Shown here piece after piece: positions 1 through 7,037 of a stretch of 64,000 bases of DNA (position 1 is its first letter; every line of letters starts with the position of its first letter). A program made the translations under genes and the position numbers. The stretch lies in assembly GCF_023333595.1 (NCBI RefSeq), contig NZ_JAIQZM010000032.1, positions 1-64,000 of the forward strand, given 5' to 3'. The notes beneath the pieces were generated by a model. The model saw nothing but the letters and a program-made list of their open reading frames with translations. It did not search any database and was not told the origin of the DNA. The DNA comes from Argonema galeatum A003/A1. GTDB lineage: Bacteria; Cyanobacteriota; Cyanobacteriia; Cyanobacteriales; Aerosakkonemataceae.

Positions 1-75
1 GGGGCAGAGGGGCAGAGGGGCAGAGGGGCAGAGGGGCAGAGGGGCAGAGGGGCAGAGGGGCAGAGGGGCAGAGGA
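1..75. repeat. Tandem octamer repeat GGGGCAGA
   Basis: About nine head-to-tail copies of the 8-bp unit GGGGCAGA open the window. Because 8 is not a multiple of 3, the array is read in all three phases, and no phase contains a stop, so it can sit inside a gene. A diverged copy of the same repeat, in the opposite orientation, lies inside the ChlH-like gene near 10140-10184. Confidence 0.9.
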
Positions 76-595
76 GATTCAAAACTCAAAACTTTCCGAG
101 TCCCCAATCCAAAATCCAGTTGAGGTATTCCTATTTGGTGGGAACGACCAAAGGTTGGAAATTGGGAAAAAATTGGGTGCATCTGAGACTTTCAATTATC
201 ATCAATTTAGCGACATCCCAGCAGAGGTAAAAAAAGTAACAGAGGGATGGGGTGCGGATGTGGTAATTGAAGCAACGGGTGTGCCAGCGGTGTGGGAAAG
301 TGCGATCGCTTCTGCCCGTCCTGGTGGAACGGTTAACTTATTTGGTGGTTGTCCGCGAGATACTACAATTACAGTAAATACAGAACAACTTCACTACAGC
401 GAACTGACTCTCAAAGGAGTGTTTCACAATACACCAACATACGTAAGAGAGGCGCTATCGCTGTTGGCAAGTCGCGCCATCCCGTTTGAATTACTGATTA
501 GCGAATATCGATCGCTGCAAGATTTAGAACAAGTGTTTCACGATATGCGCGATCGCAAAGTAATTAAAGTAGCCATAGAACCACAAAAAGGATGA
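2..595 (+). CDS. Zinc-type alcohol dehydrogenase, C-terminal part, with repeat-encoded insert (5' end outside window)
   Basis: The last ~155 residues match the nucleotide-binding and C-terminal part of MDR-family zinc alcohol dehydrogenases: GGNDQRLEIGKKLGA (second Rossmann strand and helix), then GADVVIEATGVPAVWE, RPGGTVNLFGGCP and a closing DRKVIKVAI. The first Rossmann strand, GxGxxG loop and catalytic zinc domain would lie upstream of the window. The frame stays open through the tandem repeat at 1-75 and a short A/C-rich stretch to about 120, which would be read as (GQRGRGAE)n followed by non-ADH residues. The conserved fold resumes at about base 122. A TTG at 155 is a possible start only if the gene is broken. 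Substrate is unknown. The stop overlaps the next start (ATGA). Confidence 0.75.
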   Translation, partial: GQRGRGAEGQRGRGAEGQRGRGAEEIQNSKLSESPIQNPVEVFLFGGNDQRLEIGKKLGASETFNYHQFSDIPAEVKKVTEGWGADVVIEATGVPAVWESAIASARPGGTVNLFGGCPRDTTITVNTEQLHYSELTLKGVFHNTPTYVREALSLLASRAIPFELLISEYRSLQDLEQVFHDMRDRKVIKVAIEPQKG

Positions 596-1215
596 AGGGT
601 GAAACGGAAAAGATGAAATTAAAATTAGTCTTTCTTTTGCCTTTTGCCCTTGTTTCCTGGCTGTGCCTGGGAACGCTTTTTACTTCAAAAGCCAACGCCT
701 TACCGGGTCAGACAACCGATCGAGTTACCGCCTGGATTAAAGCCCATCCCACCCTGCGACCCAGCAGCGGCGAAACGCTGCTAGTACGCAAAAGCGATAC
801 CGCCGCAGTGAGATTTATATTTCAAGCCTCCGTCCTATCACCGGGCTTAGCCACTCCTGCGGGAGATCCCAGCATAATTCGCACCGAACAAATCGATTTG
901 TTTGACACGATTAATGGTGTGACGGCGAATCGCCTCGAAGAATCCCTGCGAGTTATCTATGGCTTGGATATCTATCAAGATTACCAAAGGGCGCAAGTAG
1001 TCTACGCTTATCCTAACGAAGCGATGGTGAGGGAAGCTCGCGGGCAAGCAGCCCCGTTACAGGAGGCATTGCAAGGACAACTGCGCTTAGGCGACAGATA
1101 TGCCTACTGGTTAGAGATTGCCCAACCCCGACAGGGTTTTCCCATCACCGGCAAAATTACAATCCTCCTCAAAAGCGATTTAGACAAATTGGAATCAGAA
1201 CTCCGCAATCGATGA
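592..1215 (+). CDS. Secreted or periplasmic hypothetical protein
   Basis: I do not recognise this 207-aa protein. Near its N-terminus is a clear signal sequence: lysines, a hydrophobic stretch (LVFLLPFALVSWLCLG) and an ANA-type cleavage site around residue 36. The mature part is about 170 aa, with no cysteines in catalytic-looking motifs and no further membrane segment, so export to the periplasm or thylakoid lumen is inferred. The start at 592 overlaps the ADH stop by ATGA. An internal ATG at 613 (MKLKL) directly before the hydrophobic stretch is an equally good start and gives a more usual signal peptide. Translational coupling to the ADH gene is likely. Confidence 0.65.
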   Translation: MKGETEKMKLKLVFLLPFALVSWLCLGTLFTSKANALPGQTTDRVTAWIKAHPTLRPSSGETLLVRKSDTAAVRFIFQASVLSPGLATPAGDPSIIRTEQIDLFDTINGVTANRLEESLRVIYGLDIYQDYQRAQVVYAYPNEAMVREARGQAAPLQEALQGQLRLGDRYAYWLEIAQPRQGFPITGKITILLKSDLDKLESELRNR

Positions 1216-1227
1216 AGCCCCTAGTTC

Positions 1228-1575
1228 CTAGCCTTGCCAGGTGCCAGCGAAGATACTTCGGACTGCGATCGCGATCCGGTCTATATCCTCATTCAACATA
1301 GGGGGCCACTCAACCCCAGATTTAAGACCCACTTCGTACAGATAGCGACTCTCAAAACACAACAGATGCAGTGCGTGAATTAGCTCGCGATCGAGATAAG
1401 TTTCCTCTTTGAGGGCGTCGAACGAAATTTTCAGCGCCAATAGTATAGATGTCAGCTGACCCGGCACTGGCGCTTTGCCCGATCGCAGACGCACCAGAAA
1501 GTCATCGGGATTTCGTTGGGTTAGCAAAGCTGTACCCCGATCGATTAAAAAGTTACGCGCTGTTTTATAATCCAT
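1228..1575 (-). CDS. Conserved small hypothetical protein
   Basis: The 115-aa product starts MDYKTARNFLIDRG and is soluble, mostly helical and rich in Leu, Arg and Asp. A PVPGQLTSILLALK segment is followed by YLDRELIHALHLLCFESRYLYE. It has no signal peptide, no membrane segment and no recognisable catalytic motif. Its composition and length fit small cytosolic proteins common in cyanobacteria, but I assign no function. It converges on the upstream secreted-protein gene with 12 bp between the stops. HIP1-like GATCG sites are frequent inside it, as in native genes of the window. Confidence 0.6.
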   Translation of the reverse strand: MDYKTARNFLIDRGTALLTQRNPDDFLVRLRSGKAPVPGQLTSILLALKISFDALKEETYLDRELIHALHLLCFESRYLYEVGLKSGVEWPPMLNEDIDRIAIAVRSIFAGTWQG

Positions 1576-1727
1576 TAACCGAAATTAGCAGCTAAAGAGC
1601 CAGCATAATCAAAAAATGTCTTTAGGAACATTATGCGAAATCATCCTGTCAGATAGTTCAAATGGATGAGGTACAACACCTTAAAAAGATTGTACCTTAA
1701 AATTAGCCCTAATCGGAAGAGTTCTTT

Positions 1728-2393
1728 ATGAAATCCCAGAAATTACTGGCTCAATTGTTAGTATCCGCCCTTGCTTTTTCTGGTGTTGTGGGGTTTGTAT
1801 CCCAAGCGCAAGCCCAGGATGATAACCAACTCGATCAAACTGACGAATTAACAACAAATTTTCGTTGCGTTCGCGAAGGTCGGAACTATGCAACGATCGC
1901 CGAAAGAGGCGATCGAGCCACATCACCCATCGTAGTTTGGAGAACCACTGAGTTCGGCCCCGAATATACTCCTCAACAACGCTGCCGCATTGTTTCTGAT
2001 AGATTGACCAGAGCAGTAGCCGACAATGGAGGTCGTCTGAGCAACTTATACCTCACAACCGGAACAGTCAATCGTCTACCTGTTGTTTGTTACGTTAATA
2101 ATGGAACATCTGATTGTAATTCCAACAATTTGCTGTTCACTCTCGATCGTCGCAGTGCCCAAAATCCAGACGAAGTTCTAGCGAATTTGCTGGAGTTTGG
2201 TACAACAGGTTCCGGTCGTCCAGTCTACTCGCTTAGACCCAACAACAGTACAACTACAACTACAACGAGACAGCGACGAACTTTCAGTTTGGAAAGAGTT
2301 GTTAATGAAGCATTTGGATCGCGAAACACTGGTAGACCAGTTACTCCTCGACCTGGAACTGGAAATAACTCTGGGGGCATGAACGGTATCTAA
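1728..2393 (+). CDS. COP23-domain secreted protein
   Basis: This 221-aa precursor has a signal peptide (hydrophobic core LLVSALAFSGVVGFV, cleavage after AQAQA near residue 30). The mature part has the COP23 pattern: NFRCVREGRNYATIAERG, CRIVSDRLTRAV, VVCYVNNGTSDCNSNNLLFTLD, with four cysteines that could form two disulphides. COP23 proteins are named after a circadian-oscillating, membrane-associated cyanobacterial protein; their biochemical role is not established. The C-terminus is a low-complexity Thr/Gly/Asn/Pro tail after about residue 170. A strong inverted repeat follows the stop. It diverges from the gene at 1228-1575, leaving a ~150-bp shared upstream region. Confidence 0.8.
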   Translation: MKSQKLLAQLLVSALAFSGVVGFVSQAQAQDDNQLDQTDELTTNFRCVREGRNYATIAERGDRATSPIVVWRTTEFGPEYTPQQRCRIVSDRLTRAVADNGGRLSNLYLTTGTVNRLPVVCYVNNGTSDCNSNNLLFTLDRRSAQNPDEVLANLLEFGTTGSGRPVYSLRPNNSTTTTTTRQRRTFSLERVVNEAFGSRNTGRPVTPRPGTGNNSGGMNGI

Positions 2394-2425
2394 TTCAAAT
2401 TGAATGGATTGTTGATTTCGAGTAG

Positions 2426-2466
2426 TAGCCAACCTGGGGAGTATTTAGCCTCTCCAGGTTGGCTAG
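2426..2466 (+). terminator. Stem-loop after the COP23 gene
   Basis: Arms AGCCAACCTGGGGAG and CTCTCCAGGTTGGCT fold into a long GC-rich stem around a short AT loop, 33 bp after the stop. There is no clean T-run after it, so it may be a processing or transcription-pausing hairpin as much as an intrinsic terminator. Confidence 0.55.
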
Positions 2467-2510
2467 TTAATAGGTATCTGTAAAACTATTTTCAGGGGAC
2501 AGAACTGATT

Positions 2511-3344
2511 GTGGCACTATCGTTAATCGTTTCGGGGATTAATTTGGCGGCGATCGCTTCATTAAATGGGGTATTACTGCTATCTACGATCGCAGTTTCC
2601 CCCAATTACGATCGCAGCTTTACTTACACAGACAAACTTCCTATTCAATTAGCTCAAAATCGCCGTTCAAATAATATTTCTGTGGCCGAAATAGCTAGGC
2701 AAGTGACCGTGCGAATTTTAGCGAATGATGAGGGTGGTTCTGGTGTGATTATCGGTCGTCAGGGGCAAACCTACACAGTTTTGACTTGCGATCATGTGGT
2801 GTCTAAAAAAGGCAATCGCTACAGGATTTTAACCCCTGATGGTAGCACATATTCCGCTCGGTTGCAGCCTTCTGCCAAGTTTGGAGATAATGACTTAGCG
2901 CTGGTGCAATTTACGAGCGATCGCACTTATGAAGTTGTTAGTATGGGATATTCTGATTCCCTATCAGTTGGCGATCCGGTATACGCTTCGGGATTTCCCA
3001 ATTGGTACATGATTAACCGGGATGCAATAGAAAATACCCGCGATTGGGGTTTGAGAGCGTTTCGCGTTACTAAAGGGGATGTGGGGATGATTGCAGAGCG
3101 ATCGCTCCCCAGAGGATACCAACTCGGCTATTCTAACGAGATTCAAGACGGCATGAGTGGCGGGCCAGTACTAAATAGTAACGGTGAGTTGGTGGGAATT
3201 AACGGCAGATTGAAATTTCCCCCGCAAGGGATTCAAGCTTACAGATTTGCCGATGGATCTGCACCATCCCAGGGACTTTTTCAGCGAATGGAAGAGTTAA
3301 GTTGGGCGATTCCGATCGCGACTTTTCAGCAAAGATTTAGGTAA
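2511..3344 (+). CDS. Trypsin-like serine protease, secreted or membrane-anchored
   Basis: This 277-aa protein of the S1/HtrA protease fold starts with GTG at 2511. A hydrophobic N-terminal segment (residues 1-30) acts as signal or anchor. The catalytic triad is visible: His in LTCDHVV (about residue 95), Asp in GDNDLALVQF (about 130) and Ser in DGMSGGPVLNSNGELVGING (about 217). The order and spacing fit a chymotrypsin-like peptidase. There is no PDZ domain, so it is shorter than DegP/HhoA types; cyanobacteria often have several such stand-alone proteases. Substrate is unknown. A hairpin with a T-run follows the stop. Confidence 0.8.
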   Translation: MALSLIVSGINLAAIASLNGVLLLSTIAVSPNYDRSFTYTDKLPIQLAQNRRSNNISVAEIARQVTVRILANDEGGSGVIIGRQGQTYTVLTCDHVVSKKGNRYRILTPDGSTYSARLQPSAKFGDNDLALVQFTSDRTYEVVSMGYSDSLSVGDPVYASGFPNWYMINRDAIENTRDWGLRAFRVTKGDVGMIAERSLPRGYQLGYSNEIQDGMSGGPVLNSNGELVGINGRLKFPPQGIQAYRFADGSAPSQGLFQRMEELSWAIPIATFQQRFR

Positions 3345-3358
3345 TTGGTGATGACAAA

Positions 3359-3388
3359 TGGGAAAGATTAACTTTCCCATTTTTTATT
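3359..3388 (+). terminator. Rho-independent terminator of the protease gene
   Basis: The stem TGGGAAAG / CTTTCCCA with loop ATTAA is followed directly by TTTTTTATT, 15 bp after the protease stop. It separates the protease from the defence island that follows. Confidence 0.75.
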
Positions 3389-3467
3389 ATACTGTTGCTA
3401 TTGGGGGTATAAATGATTAAAAATATATGTTGAGCAAGCTCAATCTTGGTGGAGTTAATACCAAAAC

Positions 3468-4721
3468 ATGAAAATCAAGCGCCTGAGCATAAATTCATTC
3501 CGAGGAATCAGCGACCTGACACTGGAGTTTGAGACACCTGAACCAACCGTACTCATCGGTATCAACGGAGTGGGAAAGTCGAGTATACTTGACTGTCTTA
3601 CTATTCTGCTGTCTTGGTTTACAGGGCGAATTCAAAATCCTAAAGGTTCTGGGCGTTTTTTCAGCGAAGAGTCCATTAAAAATGGACAAAAACAAACACA
3701 TAATGAGATTACGATTATAATCAACGACGGACAGGAAATTACATGGTCTTTAACCCATGCTAGGAAAGGAAGAAGTAAAGATAATAGCAGCAATCTGGCG
3801 CACTTAAGAGCAGTTGTTGACGACATACACCATCAGTTAGATACTACTCCTCACGCAGAATTACCTTTGGTAGTTTACTATCCAACCAATCGTGCTGTAC
3901 TTGATATTCCCTTGAGGATTAGGACAAAGCATTCCTTTGAGCAGATAGCTGCTTATGACGAGGCACTCACAGGAGGACAAATTGACTTCAGACGTTTTTT
4001 TGAATGGTTTAGAGAACGGGAGGATCTGGAAAATGAATTACGGTTAAGTCAATCTAATGATTACCGCGATCGCCAGCTAGAAGCGGTAAGACAAGCAATT
4101 TCTAAAATGCTGGACGGATTCGGTAATTTACGAGTTCAGCGATCGCCTTTGCGAATGAGTGTAGAGAAACAAGGGCAAGAACTTATTGTAAATCAGCTAT
4201 CCGATGGAGAGAAATGCTTGTTAGCAGTAGTAGGAGATTTGGCAAGACGTTTGGCGATCGCCAATCCCAATCCATCCTTCGATCCGCTTCAAGGTAGCGG
4301 CGTTGTTTTGATTGATGAAATTGAATTACATCTTCATCCCAAATGGCAGCGTGGAATTATTCCCGATCTGGAAAAAACTTTTCCTAACTGTCAGTTTATA
4401 GTGACAACTCATTCACCGCAAGTAATTAGCGATGTTGAGTGGGTGTATCTTGTGATGGAAACACCTGAAGGTATTGTTGTTGAAAAGTTAAGATCGTTAG
4501 GGAAAGATAGCAATCGGATTCTTGAAACGCTGATGGGGACTGGAAAACGCCCAGCAGAAATTGAGCATAGTTTTCAAGAATTATTTCGTCTTATTGATGA
4601 GGGAAAACTTGATGAGGCTAGGCTTTGTCGTCAACAGCTTGCGAACAGAATGAAAGAAGAAGATCCGGAATTTGTTAGAGCAGATTGGCTAATCCGACGG
4701 CAGGAAATAATCAAGCAATGA
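3468..4721 (+). CDS. ptuA: Septu-like AAA/ABC ATPase (PtuA-type)
   Basis: The 417-aa ATPase has an SMC/ABC-like head. Walker A is GINGVGKSS (about residues 31-39), the signature is QLSDGEK (about 243), Walker B is VVLIDEIELHLHP (about 280) and the H-loop is TTHSPQVI (about 315). The N-terminal MKIKRLSINSFRGISDLTLEF is typical of OLD/RecF-like defence ATPases. It ends in an ATGA overlap with a TIGR02646-type HNH protein, the arrangement of Septu PtuA-PtuB. In the family, PtuA forms an oligomeric ATPase that controls the PtuB nuclease during phage infection. At 417 aa it is shorter than many PtuA proteins. Retron-linked PtuAB has a reverse transcriptase next to it; none is present here. Confidence 0.8.
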   Translation: MKIKRLSINSFRGISDLTLEFETPEPTVLIGINGVGKSSILDCLTILLSWFTGRIQNPKGSGRFFSEESIKNGQKQTHNEITIIINDGQEITWSLTHARKGRSKDNSSNLAHLRAVVDDIHHQLDTTPHAELPLVVYYPTNRAVLDIPLRIRTKHSFEQIAAYDEALTGGQIDFRRFFEWFREREDLENELRLSQSNDYRDRQLEAVRQAISKMLDGFGNLRVQRSPLRMSVEKQGQELIVNQLSDGEKCLLAVVGDLARRLAIANPNPSFDPLQGSGVVLIDEIELHLHPKWQRGIIPDLEKTFPNCQFIVTTHSPQVISDVEWVYLVMETPEGIVVEKLRSLGKDSNRILETLMGTGKRPAEIEHSFQELFRLIDEGKLDEARLCRQQLANRMKEEDPEFVRADWLIRRQEIIKQ

Positions 4722-5356
4722 AATATATTCGCAAAGGAAATGAACCTCAAGAATTTACCGAATGGAAAGCACAACAAAAATTTGTTGGTGTTAATTGCAA
4801 TTATGGAAGCCTCCAAAATCCTGAAAAGCGATTAGTACATCAATCCTTGCTGCATGAACAAGGATACATCTGCTGTTACTGCTGTATGCGGGTTGCAACA
4901 GATACTAGCCATATCGAACATTTAAATCCTCAGAGTAAGACTGATTCAGATTTATCTGTCGAATATACTAATATGTTAGCTTCCTGCGGTAGTTCTAAAC
5001 ATTGGCCTAAACACTGTGGGAATAACAAAAAAGATAATGCCATTATGGTTTCGCCTTTACAGAGTAACTGTGAAGATTTGTTTAGTTACTCTAGTAATGG
5101 AAAAATAGAAGCCGCGAATAATCTAAATCAAAAACACAATGATGATGTTAGAAAAACCATTGACATTCTTGGACTTAATGACTATGACTTAACACAGGCG
5201 CGAATTAATGCACTTGACGCATTGCAAGGAATTACAAACGATGAAGCACAGCAGTTAGCTCAAGTTTGTATGCAAAAAAACACACAAGATGAATATGAGC
5301 CTTTCTGCACTGCGGTTTTGTATTACCTGAAACGGTATTTTGGCGTACAGCCTTGA
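4718..5356 (+). CDS. ptuB: HNH endonuclease (PtuB-type, TIGR02646-like)
   Basis: The start at 4718 (ATGA overlap with the ATPase stop) is chosen over an upstream TTG because it gives the usual family N-terminus, MKYIRKGNEPQEFTEWK. Residues 40-110 hold the nuclease: zinc-like cysteines CCYCCM, the HNH core SHIEHLNPQSK (about 68), an Asn in YTNMLASC (about 88) and the HCGNNKKDN segment (about 103). The protein is 212 aa. In Septu systems this subunit cuts nucleic acid when released or activated by PtuA; the target here is unknown. Tight coupling of the two starts suggests a fixed stoichiometry. Confidence 0.8.
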   Translation: MKYIRKGNEPQEFTEWKAQQKFVGVNCNYGSLQNPEKRLVHQSLLHEQGYICCYCCMRVATDTSHIEHLNPQSKTDSDLSVEYTNMLASCGSSKHWPKHCGNNKKDNAIMVSPLQSNCEDLFSYSSNGKIEAANNLNQKHNDDVRKTIDILGLNDYDLTQARINALDALQGITNDEAQQLAQVCMQKNTQDEYEPFCTAVLYYLKRYFGVQP

Positions 5357-5393
5357 TGTTAACCAGGTTTGATTTTATGATTGGAAAGATGAG

Positions 5394-5561
5394 GGCGATC
5401 GCGCAAATCGCCCTTGTATGTCAGTATTGCTGTAAACTGGTTGAGAAGCTGAGTCTATCTTACCAGGCGAGCGACAATATTCTGGGCGCAGGAGAAAGCT
5501 GAGGATCGTCATTTTCAGTGCAGAGAGCAAATACTGTCCACTCATTCTGTGTGATGGACGA
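5394..5561. repeat. Left copy of a ~170-bp direct repeat (contains a broken gene 3' end)
   Basis: This stretch repeats 6409-6576 in the same orientation with moderate divergence. On the minus strand it encodes a copy of the C-terminal ~33 residues of the gene at 6470-6835 (SITQNEWTVFALCTENDD versus SITQDEWTVFALCTENDD). The rest of that gene is missing, so this is a gene fragment. The two copies bracket the toxin-immunity pair. Confidence 0.8.
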
Positions 5562-5615
5562 TCGTCCTTGTGGCTCTGTTTTACGCGATCGCAGTAATTT
5601 TGTATTGTTGTGGTG

Positions 5616-5987
5616 ATGCTGAGTAGTAACGATCCGGTCTTTCAAGAAGTTGTTAGGATCGCCAGTGGCTTTGGAATTTTTGATTGTATTCCCTGTGCTA
5701 GAGTTATCAAAGAATTTTTGGTAGAACAGGGAGTTCAGGGAAAGCATATCAAGCTGGATACGGGTTCACAAGATCCGCTCTACGGACGTATTTATGATGA
5801 TAGTGTAGGAGAACTGATTGCCACGACTGGACACCATGAAGGAGTTGTAGTTGAAATTGAGGGAGAGGAAATTGTGGTTGACAACATTCACCCTGAAGGA
5901 ATTCCTCGCTCGGTTTGGATGCAAAATCTCTATTCGCCTATTCTGGAAGTTGGTAGAGAATTTCAGGTAACAGAAAAGATGTTTTAG
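5616..5987 (+). CDS. Papain-fold toxin (Tox-PL-2-like)
   Basis: The product is ~123 aa with the layout of small papain-fold toxins of cyanobacteria. Catalytic-looking cysteines lie in FDCIPCARVIKEFL, a glycine-rich GVQGKHIKLDTGS segment follows, then His in TTGHHEGVVVE, and Asp/Asn in IVVDNIHPEGIP. Together these give a Cys-His-Asp/Asn set. In polymorphic toxin systems this domain usually caps a long secreted protein; here it stands alone, with no export signal. Its partner is likely the next gene, 23 bp downstream. GTG codons at 5610 and 5613 are alternative starts; ATG at 5616 is preferred. The target is unknown; protease or deamidase-like activity is only inferred from the fold. Confidence 0.65.
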   Translation: MLSSNDPVFQEVVRIASGFGIFDCIPCARVIKEFLVEQGVQGKHIKLDTGSQDPLYGRIYDDSVGELIATTGHHEGVVVEIEGEEIVVDNIHPEGIPRSVWMQNLYSPILEVGREFQVTEKMF

Positions 5988-6010
5988 CGTTAACTTGTTG
6001 GGAGTTGGAT

Positions 6011-6361
6011 ATGGATAATTTTTACGATGTATTACAAAAAATTAAAAAAAGACCTGCCATGTATCTGGGCAGGCATTCTATTTTCAGTCTTCAGGCATTT
6101 TTGGATGGATACTATTTTGCTAGGCGCGAACTTGGCGTACCTTTGACGAAACAGGAGGCTGAATTTCAAGAATTTTTGCAGTGGTTACGCCAGAAATTTC
6201 AGGTGGAAACGGGACAATTATGGGCAAGTATCTTGCTTTTCCATGCTACAGATGAACGCAGTGCAGTCGAGCGATTTTTTAGCTTGTTTGAAGAGTTTGT
6301 CAATCGGCCAAAAGTTAAAGAAGTTGATGATAAACGGGTTGAGAGTGGAACGATTTCGTGA
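6011..6361 (+). CDS. Probable immunity protein for the papain-fold toxin
   Basis: This 116-aa protein has the N-terminal pattern KKRPAMYLGRHSIFSLQAFLDGYY, which recurs in immunity-type proteins beside bacterial toxins. The rest is helical and acidic-aromatic, ending in FFSLFEEFVNR. ATG 6011 is chosen because GGAG at 6001-6004 is well spaced from it; the TTG at 6005 has no such site. Position and size fit a cytosolic inhibitor made together with the toxin. The pairing is inferred from adjacency, not demonstrated. Confidence 0.6.
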   Translation: MDNFYDVLQKIKKRPAMYLGRHSIFSLQAFLDGYYFARRELGVPLTKQEAEFQEFLQWLRQKFQVETGQLWASILLFHATDERSAVERFFSLFEEFVNRPKVKEVDDKRVESGTIS

Positions 6362-6408
6362 GATATCTGAATTGCGATCGCACTACTTCAAAAGATGGCT
6401 AATGAAAA

Positions 6409-6576
6409 GGCGATCGCACAAATCACCCTTGTCTGTCAGTCTTGCTGTAAACTGGCTGAGAATCTAACTTTATCTCACTAGACGATCAAGGATATTCTGA
6501 GCGCAGGTATGAAGCTGAGCATCATCATTTTCGGTACAGAGAGCAAATACTGTCCACTCATCCTGTGTGATGGACA
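6409..6576. repeat. Right copy of the ~170-bp direct repeat
   Basis: This matches 5394-5561 in the same orientation and includes the 3' end of the intact minus-strand gene that follows. The right copy is joined to a complete gene, so it is the original; the left copy is the truncated duplicate. Confidence 0.8.
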
Positions 6577-6835
6577 TATACTTACCAGGTTTGTAACCTT
6601 CCGCCGATGCGAGGATCTCTTGAGCGCTTAGTTTTGAGCTAATTTTGAGGTAGCGCCCCCGCTTGCCTGTTTCACGAACCTTTACTTCCCAAAGACGATA
6701 GCTGCTATCGCGTATTAGTACCTCGCCTATACGATCCTTGCCGCCGTGGACTATATTGTCAAACAAGCCATACTTCCCTATTTTGTAAGCAGCTTTACCA
6801 GTCTTGATAAGCGTGATGATCTCAGCAGGGTCCAT
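6470..6835 (-). CDS. Hypothetical protein with duplicated 3' end
   Basis: This 121-aa, basic protein (MDPAEIITLIKTGKAAYKIGKYGLFDN) is not recognised. The middle is rich in Arg and Lys (EVKVRETGKRGRYLKISSKL). The C-terminal ~35 residues (SITQDEWTVFALCTENDD onward) are also encoded, in damaged form, at 5460-5561. It may belong to the toxin island as an accessory or second immunity factor, but this rests only on position. No signal peptide or membrane segment is present. Confidence 0.55.
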   Translation of the reverse strand: MDPAEIITLIKTGKAAYKIGKYGLFDNIVHGGKDRIGEVLIRDSSYRLWEVKVRETGKRGRYLKISSKLSAQEILASAEGYKPGKYMSITQDEWTVFALCTENDDAQLHTCAQNILDRLVR

Positions 6836-7037
6836 CTGTTCATCCCTCAGTTTAAATTCCCTAAATCAAGCATAAGGTTCAGGGATAAGCTATTACGCAT
6901 CTAAATCCAATACAAAGACGGGCAGGATGCCCATCCCACAAGAAGTTCAGAAAAACTGACGGTCATTTTAGATGCGTAGCAGCTTAGCATAGCTTACCTG
7001 AGCTAAAACATTCTTAATGTGCTACTTTATTTCCCAA

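Noticed and set aside
3468-5356. Retron-type PtuAB
   Set aside because: No reverse transcriptase gene is near the pair.
5460-5747. 95-codon minus-strand frame opposite the toxin gene
   Set aside because: Only its 3' third resembles a protein, and that part is the truncated duplicate of the gene at 6470-6835; the rest is the reverse of the toxin gene.
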